From Limnomonas spitsbergensis (lineage: Eukaryota; Chlorophyta; Chlorophyceae; Chlamydomonadales), in the NCBI GenBank assembly GCA_037349105.1, contig JAYJMM010000110.1, forward strand, positions 3,162,001 to 3,226,000: DNA of 64,000 nucleotides. Direction: 5' to 3'. The translations under genes and the position numbers were made by a program. This document shows positions 14,150 through 22,489 of the stretch, piece after piece; position 1 is the stretch's first letter, and the number at the start of each line of letters is the position of its first letter. Below the pieces are notes generated by a model, which ran no database searches, had not been told where the DNA came from, and was given only the letters and a program-made list of their open reading frames with translations.

Positions 14150-14480
14150 ACGATGGTTTCCACACTTTGGGGGCAAGGAGTTCCACACTTTGGGGCATAG
14201 GAGGGCTGAAGTGTTCGACACTGTAGGGAGGTCAAGGAGATCCACACGTTGGGACACAGGTGGGCTGAGGGGTTCTACACTGTGTACACTGTGGAGCAGA
14301 GCGATGAGTTCAATACTTTGGGACAGATGTGGGCTGAAGATCTCCACACTCAGGGGCAGCAGTTGCTGGGGGGTTCCACACTTTGGTATGAGGGGTTCCA
14401 CACTTTGGTCTGTAAGGGGCTGATGGGTTCCACATATTGGTACCAAAGTGGGCTGAGCGATTCCACACTTTGGTCGCGTT
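14150..14480. repeat. Degenerate ~30-bp minisatellite
   Basis: Irregular repeats built on TTCCACACTTTGG, with spacers such as GGGGCTGA. Several overlapping open frames are by-products of the repeat. Confidence 0.7.
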
Positions 14481-14624
14481 ATTTTTGGACGGTGAGGGCA
14501 GATGATTGGTTCACACTTGATGAGCCTCCCACAGCTACCCTAGCGGTCAAGCAGCCATTGGGGAACAAAGGTTTTTGGGGGGGGACGTGCAACCTTTTCT
14601 ATTTAGGTGCACCGTAGATTTGAT

Positions 14625-14805
14625 TTGCCTGCCCTCGGGCATCAAAAATGATTTTTTTTAATGCTGCCCCCTCAAGGCAAACTGTCGACAAAATCACTTA
14701 TTTTCGACTGAAAACTGGCATTGATCGATCATCAGTAGTTTTACGGAGCCCTCAACACTAAACAACGTTAATTATGATGGAAGGCAAAGAAAATATACAG
14801 TACAT
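14625..14805 (+). repeat. Dispersed repeat, copy 1 (partner at 62.8 kb)
   Basis: Shares TTTGCCTGCCCTCGGG, GACTGAAAACTGGC and AACGTTAATTATGA in the same order and orientation with 62,806-63,000. Probably a short non-autonomous element; no coding capacity seen. Confidence 0.7.
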
Positions 14806-15004
14806 ATCAATGCCGGAATATAAGCCTCCCGGGATATACGCCTCCTGTCAGGTGGTTGCATTTCATGTAGACATACAGTGTTCAGATCATGGTTTCAGGT
14901 GCGCCGATTACGTGGATTTGAATGGCCAACCCTGTTCTGGAATAAATTTTAAATCAATTTCATTATTTTTACTGTCTTTGGATTTGAAAAAACTCCTTTT
15001 CATC

Positions 15005-15300
15005 TGCCAACCCAAACCCTCATACCTTAACATGATCCCATCCCTTAACCTTTATCCCGAAACCCTAACCCTCATTCTGAGACCCTAACCCTCATCCCTT
15101 GACCAAAACCTTTTTACCTGAAACATTTTCCTGAATCCTAACCCTCATCTATTAATAACCCCTACCCCAGCCCTCAACCTTTACCCTCATCACTAAACCT
15201 TTACCCTCAACCCTCAACCCTTACACCCATCATCCTTTAACCCTAATCGTTTTCCCCTAAGCCCTCGTCCATAACCTCAAACCCTCATCCCCACACATCC
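15005..15300. repeat. Degenerate telomere-like tract
   Basis: Loose tandem AACCCTAACCCTCAT and AAACCCTNACCC motifs, related to CCCTAAA. It lies just upstream of a candidate acceptor at about 15,301. The same style of sequence fills introns elsewhere in the window. Confidence 0.7.
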
Positions 15301-15301
15301 A

Positions 15302-15403
15302 GGTGTCTCAGTTTATGGACCGGGAGGCGTCTGACGAGTGCCCCAAGTGGGACGCAGCAAAGTACGACGAGCTGGAGGCAGCGCACAGCACACGTTCTTA
15401 AGT
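15302..15403 (+). CDS. Possible short exon, unrecognised
   Basis: After a CACATCCAG acceptor-like sequence, one frame reads VSQFMDREASDECPKWD then AAKYDELEAAHSTRS before a TAA. Composition and the acceptor look exon-like, and it lies upstream of the K+ channel-like exons on the same strand, so it might be an upstream exon of that gene. No donor fits this frame cleanly, and no domain is recognised. Confidence 0.3.
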
Positions 15404-15626
15404 CGTCCACGACAGGTGCGTAACCCCCCTCAATACACATACTCTGCTTTTGTGTTGCCCGTGGTCCGTCCGCTGGCTCTGCTGCTGGTTTTTGTGTTTG
15501 CTCTTTGGTGCGTGTTTCGGTTTTAGTTAGTGGTCTCCTCCCGGCTCGCTCTGCCTGGCCCTTTTGCAAAAGGCTGTGGGTGGTTGCGTCCCCCACCTCA
15601 ACTACATACTAGCCGCGACAAGTACG

Positions 15627-15892
15627 CCCCCCCCCTCGCACACACACACACACATGTCGGCCGTGAGTGGTTCAGGACACGGGGGGGGGCGACCACAGCT
15701 GGGTCCCCCCTTCCCCCCTCGCACACGCACACACATGTCGGCCGTGAGAGGTTCAAAACACGGGGGGGGGGCGACCACCGCTGGGCCCCCCCCCCCTCGC
15801 ACACGCACACACATGTCGGCCGTTAGAGGTTCAAAGGACAGGGGTAATCAACCACCGCTGGGCCCCCCCCCCCCCCCTCGCACACGGCATTC
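15627..15892 (+). repeat. ~80-bp minisatellite with (CA)n and poly-C/poly-G tracts
   Basis: Three to four units of about 78-85 bp. Each has CTCGCACACRCACACACATG, CGGCCGT, a G-run, then GACCACNGCTGG and a C-run. Confidence 0.85.
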
Positions 15893-16190
15893 ATTTAGAA
15901 ATTGTCCATAATATGTGCGCTACCTCCGTCACACCCGTCGCTCACACACACAGCTATGTAGGGGTTCATACACAGGGCAGCCACCTCTGGTTTCTCCTTC
16001 CCACCCCTCACACATCTAGGGTGGGAGTTGGCGCGTGGCCACGCCTGGGTTCTTTTTTTTAGGGTTCAGGGTAAATGTACACCCTTAACCCCAAACCCTT
16101 AACCCCAAACCCTAATAAACCCTACATTCAAACCAGCCAATTGGGCGTCCCCATGTGAATGCTAAACATCCCGCCTGAGACAATCCTGAG
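15893..16190. other. Non-coding, short telomere-like tract
   Basis: CA-rich sequence, then AACCCCAAACCCTTAACCCC-type telomere-like repeats at about 16,060-16,130. No gene seen. Confidence 0.5.
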
Positions 16191-17767
16191 ACCCGACTGT
16201 TGTCCGCAAACGCAAATTCAAATCCAAACGGTTGTTTCGCAGCAAACTCGGTCTCGCCGTTCGGGAGCCAACGACTGTCTCCGTGTTTGACAAGCAGCCC
16301 AAGACCCAGCTGGTTTCGGAGAAGCGTCTCATCCTGCTCCGAAACAATCTCAGCAAGAGGAGCCAGCTGCGCGAGGACAAGCCCTCGAAATGGGTAGGCA
16401 TTGGATGTGGTGTTGATGTGGTGTGCTTCTGGTTCGGGTGGGAAAAACCCTCGAAATAGGTCAGCAACGAGATAAAGAAGAGCTACGCCCTGTGGGGAGT
16501 GTGAAAGTTCAGGAAATGGCGCAAGGAAAAGCCGTCGAAATGGTTGTAGGCATGGAATGTGGTGTGCCTCCGATACAGGTAGAAACAATAGCCGGGATTA
16601 TTGGCAGGCACTTCTTACCCGCCATTGTCCAAAACCCTGAACCCGACCCATTGCCTGGGTCCTGAGCAACCCCAGCCCATTCACCATTCACCGGAATATC
16701 TGAACCCTGAACTCTGAATCCCGAACCTTGAACCCTGGACCCGGAAACCTGAACCCGGAACCCGGAACCCCACCCCACTCAACCACACTTAAATGTAACA
16801 AAATCCTTTATTTAAACCACGACCTCTGTATAATCCGAGCGACCTGAGGGATCCCACCCCACCCCACCTCACTCACTTACACTTGAATGCATCATAATTC
16901 CTTCATCCAAAACCACGACATCTATAGCATCCCTGGATCCAAAACCACGACCTCTGTAGAACCCTTGGGACCCAAGGGACCCAGGGCCATCAACCTAAAT
17001 GATCACCCTGAATCCAAAGGCCTTAGACTGACGTCATACCCAGAACCCCGTAGATTGCGTGGGATCCTAGCAACCCATGCCCACTCACCTGCACCTAAAC
17101 CCTAAATCTAAGGCATGGAACTCTAAATGCTGAACTCTTCAACTTAAACTCTGAACCCCGACCCCCTGTAGATTGCATCGGGTCCAAGCAACCCCTCCTA
17201 AAACCTTGATCCCTGAACGCCTAACCCTGAACCCTTTATCCCTGAACCCCCGTAGATTGCGTGGGATCCGAACAACCCTGCCCACTCACCTGCACCTAAA
17301 CCCTAAATCTAAGGCCTGGGACCCTAAATACTGAACCATTTACCATCAACCCTGAACCCCTGTAGATTGCATGGGATCTGAGCAACTCCTCCTTCAACCT
17401 TAATCCCTCAACAATAACCCTAAACGCTTAATCCATAAACCCTTTATCTATGAACGCTTAATCCCTGAACCCTTCATCCATACCCCCATGTAGATTGCGT
17501 GGGACCCCAGCAACCCCACCCACTCAACCAAACCTGAACGTACCTTCATTCAAACCCCAACCTCTGTAGATTGCGTGGGATCCAAGCAACTCCTCCTAAA
17601 ACCTTGATCCCTGAACGCCTAACCCTGAACCCTTAAACCCTGAGCCCCCGTAGATTGCGTGGGATCCGAGCAACGCCTGGAGCATCCGCTGGGATACCCT
17701 CATGATGATCACTATGGTGTACGTCGTGATCTGCACGCCCTACTACATCGCCTTTGACATCGGCACG
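16191..17767 (+). CDS. Voltage-gated K+ channel-like gene, partial (two exons seen)
   Basis: Exon 16,191-16,393 follows an AG and ends at TGG|GTAGGC. It encodes a basic cytoplasmic segment (RKRKFKSKRLFRSKLGLAVR, then REDKPSKW). Exon 17,671-17,767 follows GATCCGAG and ends at ACG|GTAAGA; it encodes SIRWDTLMMITMVYVV then CTPYYIAFDIG. A WD-L pair, hydrophobic helix and PY-x-AF ending are characteristic of transmembrane segment S1 in EAG/KCNH-type and plant Shaker-type K+ channels. The rest of the channel (S2-S6, pore, cyclic-nucleotide-binding domain) was not found; mobile-element remnants begin at 18.3 kb. The two exons as drawn do not join in phase (0 against one extra base), so an exon or the exact donor is missing. 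Family assignment is inference from one helix. Confidence 0.5.
16382..16590 (+). repeat. Decayed tandem copies of the 16,393 donor region
   Basis: The exon end and donor (CCCTCGAAATGG|GTAGGCATTG) recur at about 16,447 (CCCTCGAAATAGGTCAGC) and 16,530 (GCCGTCGAAATGGTTGTAGG), followed by similar GGANTGTGGTGTG sequence. Confidence 0.65.
17040..17670 (+). repeat. Tandem copies of the 17,671 acceptor region
   Basis: The sequence before the exon, GTAGATTGCGTGGGATCCGAG, occurs about seven times (near 17,050, 17,168, 17,250, 17,352, 17,491, 17,567 and 17,650) at 75-140-bp spacing. Nearly all copies keep an AG at the same place followed by CAAC. Spacers are AACCCTGAACCC-type telomere-like text. Confidence 0.85.
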
Positions 17768-17856
17768 GTAAGACTTAAACCCATTATGTTAGCTACATGT
17801 CAGTTGCATGTCAGCTACAAGCCATCCCTGACATGTGGCTGAGGGTTTTCCAGAGG

Positions 17857-17912
17857 CCATGGTGTACGTCGTAATCTGCACGCCCTACTAGATCGCCTTC
17901 GACATCGTCACG
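17857..17912 (+). pseudogene. Broken duplicate of the K+ channel S1 exon
   Basis: Near-identical to the 3' part of the 17,671-17,767 exon, starting at ATGGTGTACGTCGT and ending at a donor-like ACG|GTATGT. The second tyrosine codon of the PYY motif is changed to TAG (17,889-17,891) and a GGC glycine has become GTC. The copy is about 145 bp downstream of its parent, in the intron. Confidence 0.8.
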
Positions 17913-17924
17913 GTATGTCTTAAA

Positions 17925-18215
17925 CCCATTATGTCAGCTACATGTCAGCTACATGTCAGCTACATGTCAGCTATAAGGTTGTATGCAGACCGACCTGAGC
18001 GGGTATGTGGTAGCTGGCATGGGCATGGCCATTACGTGTTGGCCAATAATGTTGCTCTGCAATAAAGCTACAATTCACCTACAATTCAGCTACAATTCAG
18101 CTGCAATGCAGATGCAATTCAGGTACCATCCAGTTGAGGCTCCGCTACAAGTCAACTACAAATCAGTTAGAATGAAGCTATAGTCCGGCTTGAATCCGTT
18201 TAAAATTCAGCTAAC
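17925..18215. repeat. Short CAGCTACA-type repeats
   Basis: Loose tandem copies of GTCAGCTACAT, then CAATTCAGCTACAATT variants. Related CAGCTACA motifs recur at 33.0 kb and 43.1-43.4 kb. Confidence 0.6.
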
Positions 18216-18324
18216 ATGTGTTTGAGGACAACAAGCTAACAACATGCTCAGGTGCTCTGGAAGATAGCAGGAAGGGCCGCCAGCGTTGTGGCATTCAAGC
18301 GAACAAGGGAGCTCTTCCGTCTGA

Positions 18325-18390
18325 AAAATAACGGTACACCTCTGGGCCCGCTCAAAGCTCGGCCGCGTGGGCGCCCAACTGTTTAGAAGG
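18325..18390 (-). mobile_element. Dispersed repeat R1, short copy
   Basis: Carries the R1 core on the minus strand: GCGGCCGAGC near a recognisable CCAGAGGTGTA box. R1 recurs at least twelve times in this window in both orientations. No coding capacity; probably a short non-autonomous element. Confidence 0.7.
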
Positions 18391-18689
18391 GAGGAAATAA
18401 GACACTAGAAGGAAGAGGGGGGAACTCAAAATTAGTGAGATCATGATAAGGTTCCATGAAAACTAGAATCAAACAATGAATGGTGTTCAGAGAGAGGCTG
18501 ACCCTTAAAAAAGAAAGGACGCAAGCCAAGAAGGTACGTATAAACTCGGTGAAATCAGCTCGATTCCAGGTGAGAGCTAGCTCTAGCTGTGTCTCGCTTT
18601 TTTGATGAGTTTCCTCTTCCCGTTTGCGTAGTCGTGTGGCACGGGATCAATACTTCATTATAATGCTTGGGGTGCAATGCAAATGACGT

Positions 18690-18905
18690 TACACCTCTGG
18701 GTCCTGCTAAAATAAGGCTCGGCCGCGTGGGCGCCTAACTAAAGAGTTGGGCGGAAAGTTGGAAAGAAACACAGAAGGGGGCAGGACAAAAGAAATGGGA
18801 GGGAATTGAAGGGACAAAACAAAAGGCTGGAAAACTCAAAATACAAAGGAAGTTCCAACCTCTGAAAAAGTCTACGCCTCAACAAGATCGACCACATGGG
18901 GTGCA
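18690..18905 (-). mobile_element. Dispersed repeat R1, long copy
   Basis: Long form of R1. The core box is followed (in + orientation) by CCTAACTAAAGAGTTGGG, a purine-rich stretch, AAGTTCCAACCTCTGAAAA and ACGCCTCAACAA. The same order is seen at 26,768-27,010 and, inverted, at 28,495-28,860. Confidence 0.75.
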
Positions 18906-19500
18906 ATGTACCATACGCTTTGTTGAAGTTTGTAGTGTTTGTATTTTTCAGTCCAGCGGGGCATCACATTTGATGCATGGGACAGGCGCCCACAAACCGG
19001 GTCGAGCAAAAAGATTGTCGGCGAAAAAACAGTGACATTAACTAAGGGGTCGAGTAAGTTGTGGGTGATTTGGTGAGAAAGCCTACTACCTTCTCCGCAC
19101 CCACGATAAAACAATGTGGATGGGAAGCTTCATTATATTCGAATGCCTTCCTTTAATGCTCTATCCTACTCAACCGGCTATGCACTGGATAGCATAGTGG
19201 TGTCTTCGACCGATATAGCACGCCGCCGGATTGGCACACACCGTGACCCTAAATCCCACCACCAGCTATGGTTTGCCGACGTGGCCGAGCATTATTTCAG
19301 CAGGGCGCAGAGGTGCAACGTCATTAGCCTGTCATGGTTTATTGCGCTCCAACCACCGTGGGGACCTGATGCAGCCACTCAGCCAGCCTTACAGATTGGG
19401 CCACTTGCTGTAGGCCGCTCAAGGTTTGTTTCCCATTGGCCCTGTGCGTGTGAATTCTAGATGGGCTGATGAAAAAACACTCGTCCTTATCCTCTATGTT
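18906..19500. other. Repeat-derived, no gene seen
   Basis: Includes a diverged R1-type box at about 19,270-19,335 (GCCGACGTGGCCGAGC, GCGCAGAGGTGCAACG) and a GCTGTAGGCCGCTCAAGG motif related to 30.65 kb and 35.0 kb. No supported exon. Confidence 0.5.
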
Positions 19501-19519
19501 TCAGGAGGGTAGGTCGCCT

Positions 19520-20000
19520 TTTTCTTTTTAGGGATCTCCTTCATGGGAGACTGTAAAAAAAGTGTGCCTAGAAAAAAAAAGTGACTAAAAAAAATCGTGG
19601 GGATCTTTGGCACCTTTCCCGGGTTTCTTTTGGTGTATTTACTTTTATTCAACCCTTCGCTCTTTTTCAACCCTTCGCTCTTTTTCAGGGTTGTTTTCTT
19701 TCGGGTGCGAACAACCATCGGCGTGTCAGTGCGATAACGCACGGTATGCAACAACGTTTTCTAACACCAGCAGGTATCGAACTCGCGACCTCCGCTTAAT
19801 CAGCATCGTCGGTGCTAGGCTGTAAGCGACTGACACCTGTACGGCATTAGTCACGGTCGATTGGGTGGGTGGCGGGCGAGAGGGGTCATCGCCGCGCGGC
19901 CAAAAAACTTCACGAATACACATCGCCTACACCCGACGTTGAGTAAAATATAACCAAATTGCTAATGCGCTGCTTTCAATCGAGGCCGCACTTGCGGCAT
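19520..20000 (-). mobile_element. SINE-like element with tRNA-like head, inverted copy 1
   Basis: Inverted relative to 20,300-20,835. Outer landmarks are GATCTCCTTCATGGGAG (19,530s), CGTGGGGATCTTTGGCACCT (about 19,600), a tRNA-like stretch at 19,763-19,835 and CACCCGACGTTGAG (about 19,930). Relative to the other copy the GATCTCC segment lies on the opposite end, so the pair is interleaved rather than a simple hairpin. Confidence 0.7.
19763..19835 (-). other. tRNA-like segment with B-box
   Basis: On the minus strand, 73 nt containing GCGGAGGTCGCGAGTTCGAT, which includes a B-box-like GTTCGATAC. The acceptor stem pairs poorly and the A box is unclear, so this looks like a tRNA-derived promoter of a mobile element, not a functional tRNA. 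Confidence 0.5.
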
Positions 20001-20024
20001 AATACTGCGTTGCCACCCAGGCCG

Positions 20025-20240
20025 TGCATGCCGAGCGTCGCCACTCGTTTCGGTATGTAGCATGGGTGGTTGGCCGGCGAGAGATGTCATCGGCCCCCAA
20101 TTCGCAGCGACTTCAATAACTTTTCGAATACATATCGCCTACACTCGAAGTTGAGTGCATTAGAATCACATTGTCAATGCGCATCTTTTGATCGCCTGCC
20201 CGGTGCCTGCTGAGCGTCGTGAGCCGTCCAGGCCGGCAAA
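20025..20240 (-). mobile_element. Partial third copy of the SINE-like element
   Basis: Repeats the inner half of copy 1 in the same direction (GGTGGTTGGCCGGCGAGAG, CATATCGCCTACACTCGA, GCCTGCTGAGCGTCG) with more divergence. Confidence 0.6.
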
Positions 20241-20257
20241 GTAGGTTCTGCTGCGCG

Positions 20258-20835
20258 TGTTTTTTTTTTTTTTTTTTTTCTTTTTTCACTTTTTTTTTCT
20301 AGGCACACTTTTTTTACAGTCTCCCATGAAGGAGATCCCTAAAAAAAACGGTCACCAAACCTACTATGCCGAAGCGACGGCTCACGACGCTCCGCAGGCA
20401 CAGGCCAGGGGTGGGTTGTCACGAAGTGTTCTACCGCAAGCGCGGCCTCGATCAAAATCAGCGCATTAGCAATGCGATTCTATTGCACCCAACGTCGGGT
20501 GTAGGCGACATGAATTCGAAAAGCTTTTGGGCCGCGCGGCGATGACACCTCTCGCCCGCCACCCACCCGACGTAATCGTCTGTGACTAATGCCGTACTGG
20601 TGCCAGTCGCTTACAGCCTAGCATCGACGATACTGTCAAGCGGAGGTCGCGAGTTCGATACCTGTCGGTGGCAGAAAACAATGTTGCATACTGTGCGTTA
20701 TCGCACTGACACGCCGATGGTTGTTCGCACCCGAAAGAAAAAACAACCCAGAAAAAGTGCGAAAGGTTCAAGAAAATAAAAGACACCAAAATAACCCGGG
20801 GAAGGTGCCAAAGATCCCCACGATTTTTATTTCTC
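20258..20835 (+). mobile_element. SINE-like element with tRNA-like head, copy 2
   Basis: Begins with a T-run of about 20 at 20,258, then the A segment (ACAGTCTCCCATGAAGGAG), then the B segment as an inverted copy of 19,590-20,000, ending at about 20,830 (GGTGCCAAAGATCCCCACGA). A tRNA-like 73-mer lies at 20,601-20,673. Confidence 0.7.
20601..20673 (+). other. tRNA-like segment, possible RNA polymerase III promoter
   Basis: Exactly 73 nt. The ends TGCCAGT and GGTGGCA pair at five of seven positions plus a G-T. Contains AAGCGGAGGTCGCGAGTTCG with a B-box-like GTTCGATAC. The A box and D-arm do not match a normal tRNA. Confidence 0.5.
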
Positions 20836-21230
20836 TCGTATTCTCCCTATTCAGTTTCCGACTAGTTAGTTGAAGGCCGACAGTGGCTGATCATTATGAG
20901 CACGGACACTCTGGGGTATGTAGATCCCACCATGCAGGGCCAGCTGGCTCCCACATGTGTCAATGTGTTCCTTCCCCCCTCTCTTCCTTCATTCCCCCCT
21001 CTCTTTGTTCTTTTCCCCCTCTACTTTTCTTCCTTTCCCCCTCTGTTCCTCTTAGTTCCTTCTTTACTCCCTTCTGAACAGTTGGGCCGAGCTTTGAGCG
21101 GGCCCAAAGGTGTAACATTATTGACACATGTCAATGGGGTTTCACCTTTGTCCCACAGGTGATTATATAATCAGTAAACCGGGGGTTTGTTCCTTTATTT
21201 TTTAAGTTCCCTTTTCCTTCTAGTTTCCTC
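20836..21230. other. Pyrimidine-rich repeat-derived sequence
   Basis: T/C-rich tract at about 20,970-21,070 resembling the pyrimidine arm of R1, followed by an R1-like TTGAGCGGGCCCAAAGGTGT at about 21,090. No exon seen. Confidence 0.5.
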
Positions 21231-21231
21231 T

Positions 21232-21295
21232 GAACAGCGCCCACGCGGCCGAGCCTTCTTGTGCATGGCCCAGAGGTGTATCGTCATTGACCTCT
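21232..21295 (+). mobile_element. Dispersed repeat R1, short copy
   Basis: GCGCCCACGCGGCCGAGCC followed by a CCAGAGGTGTATCGTCATT box. Confidence 0.75.
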
Positions 21296-21439
21296 GGCTC
21301 ACAGGTGTAACGTCATTCCCCCATTGGCCAGGTGTTGGCCGTCCCGCGGCCACCTACATGCGGAGTATAGCATGCACTGTGCTTCTGCTGCTGGGATCAA
21401 ACTTGCTATCCTACAGTATCACAGCAATTGAGGCATGTT

Positions 21440-21725
21440 TCGGCACGCACTAAATAAAGCACGAAATACCACTACTGCCGAAGCTGTTCGCCTGAAAACG
21501 GCACCCATGCACTTGCTTGCTTTTGTGGACATTGTTGTAGACTTTGTTGAGGGCTCGTTGCTGGAGGAGCTGAGATGCCGACGGGCTCGTTTGCATTCCC
21601 AGCCTCACCTTTGTTCCTATATTTTTGTCCCCTCTCCCCTTTGGGTTTCTTTGCTCCCATTGGAAGAGGTGGGCGCCCACGCGGCCGAGCCTTATTGTGC
21701 ATGGCCGGCATGTGTAATGTCATTG
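21440..21725 (+). mobile_element. Dispersed repeat R1, long copy
   Basis: Same direction as 28,495-28,860: GTAGACTTTGTTGAGGG, a pyrimidine-rich arm, then GGGCGCCCACGCGGCCGAGC and GTGTAATGTCATTGAC. Confidence 0.7.
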
Positions 21726-22055
21726 ACCCATGGGTGTCGTCGTCGTGCCATGTGGCCGGATGTCAAGTTAAAGTTACGGGAATCCTGACAGAGTAAACAG
21801 AGACGGCATGTAATATAAAATATAGTGTTTTGGGCCTTCACACGTGGCCGTGTCAACTGACTCCGTATAAATAGCGAGCATAATATAATCGAAGAGCGAT
21901 ATAAAGAGCGATCCTAGGATTCGCCTCCCCAACACAACGAGGCTGGGAGACTTGCAAGCAGCCAGTCCCAAACAAAAACAGCTCGACATAAAAAACGGCA
22001 GTCTGTCCTCAAAAGAAACGAATCCAAAAACAGCAACTTCCAGGACATACAGTTG
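21726..22055. other. No recognisable feature
   Basis: No supported exon, RNA gene or tandem repeat seen. Confidence 0.4.
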
Positions 22056-22059
22056 ATGG

Positions 22060-22170
22060 GCGGGGCGCCGCCTTGTCGGGGTTCAGGGTTTAACCCCAGT
22101 GTTGCTTTATGGTTCAGGGTTTAACCCCGACGTTGCTTCAGGGTTCAGGGTTTAACCTCAGCGTCCCTGC
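22060..22170 (+). repeat. ~37-bp repeat with telomere-like core
   Basis: Three copies of GGTTCAGGGTTTAACCCC followed by AGYGTTGCTT, downstream of the TVP38-like gene. Confidence 0.75.
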
Positions 22171-22489
22171 CTTATTATTGCCTTTCAAGCCTGCAGGCTC
22201 AAACTAAGAGCCCTCCCTAACTTACAAGACCCCAGAAAACCGTGCTTGACAAAATCGAGACACATGGGATCTGCGTTCGCATGCTGCTGGCCCCGCAGCC
22301 GCCCACCATCGCCTCCGCCCACCGGCCCCCTCATCATCGTCATGAGCGTGCTCAATTGCTTATGGTATAAACCAACCGCTGTTTGGCAGGGTTGCCGACC
22401 ACGCCAGGCGGCAGTGACGTCCCCTCACGAGATCATCCACCCGCCTCCCTAACCGCCGCTCGAATCTCGTATTTTTGAGTCCAGATTCC

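Noticed and set aside
15005..15300. A true chromosome end
   Set aside because: The CCCTAAA-like text is degenerate, short and internal, and similar tracts occur inside several introns.
20601..20673. A functional tRNA gene
   Set aside because: The T-stem has a mismatch, the A box and D-arm are not normal, and the segment is repeated inside a mobile-like element.
21575..21796. Short frames with FFAPIGRGGRPRGRALLCMAG-like endings
   Set aside because: They are translations of the R1 repeat and recur wherever R1 does.
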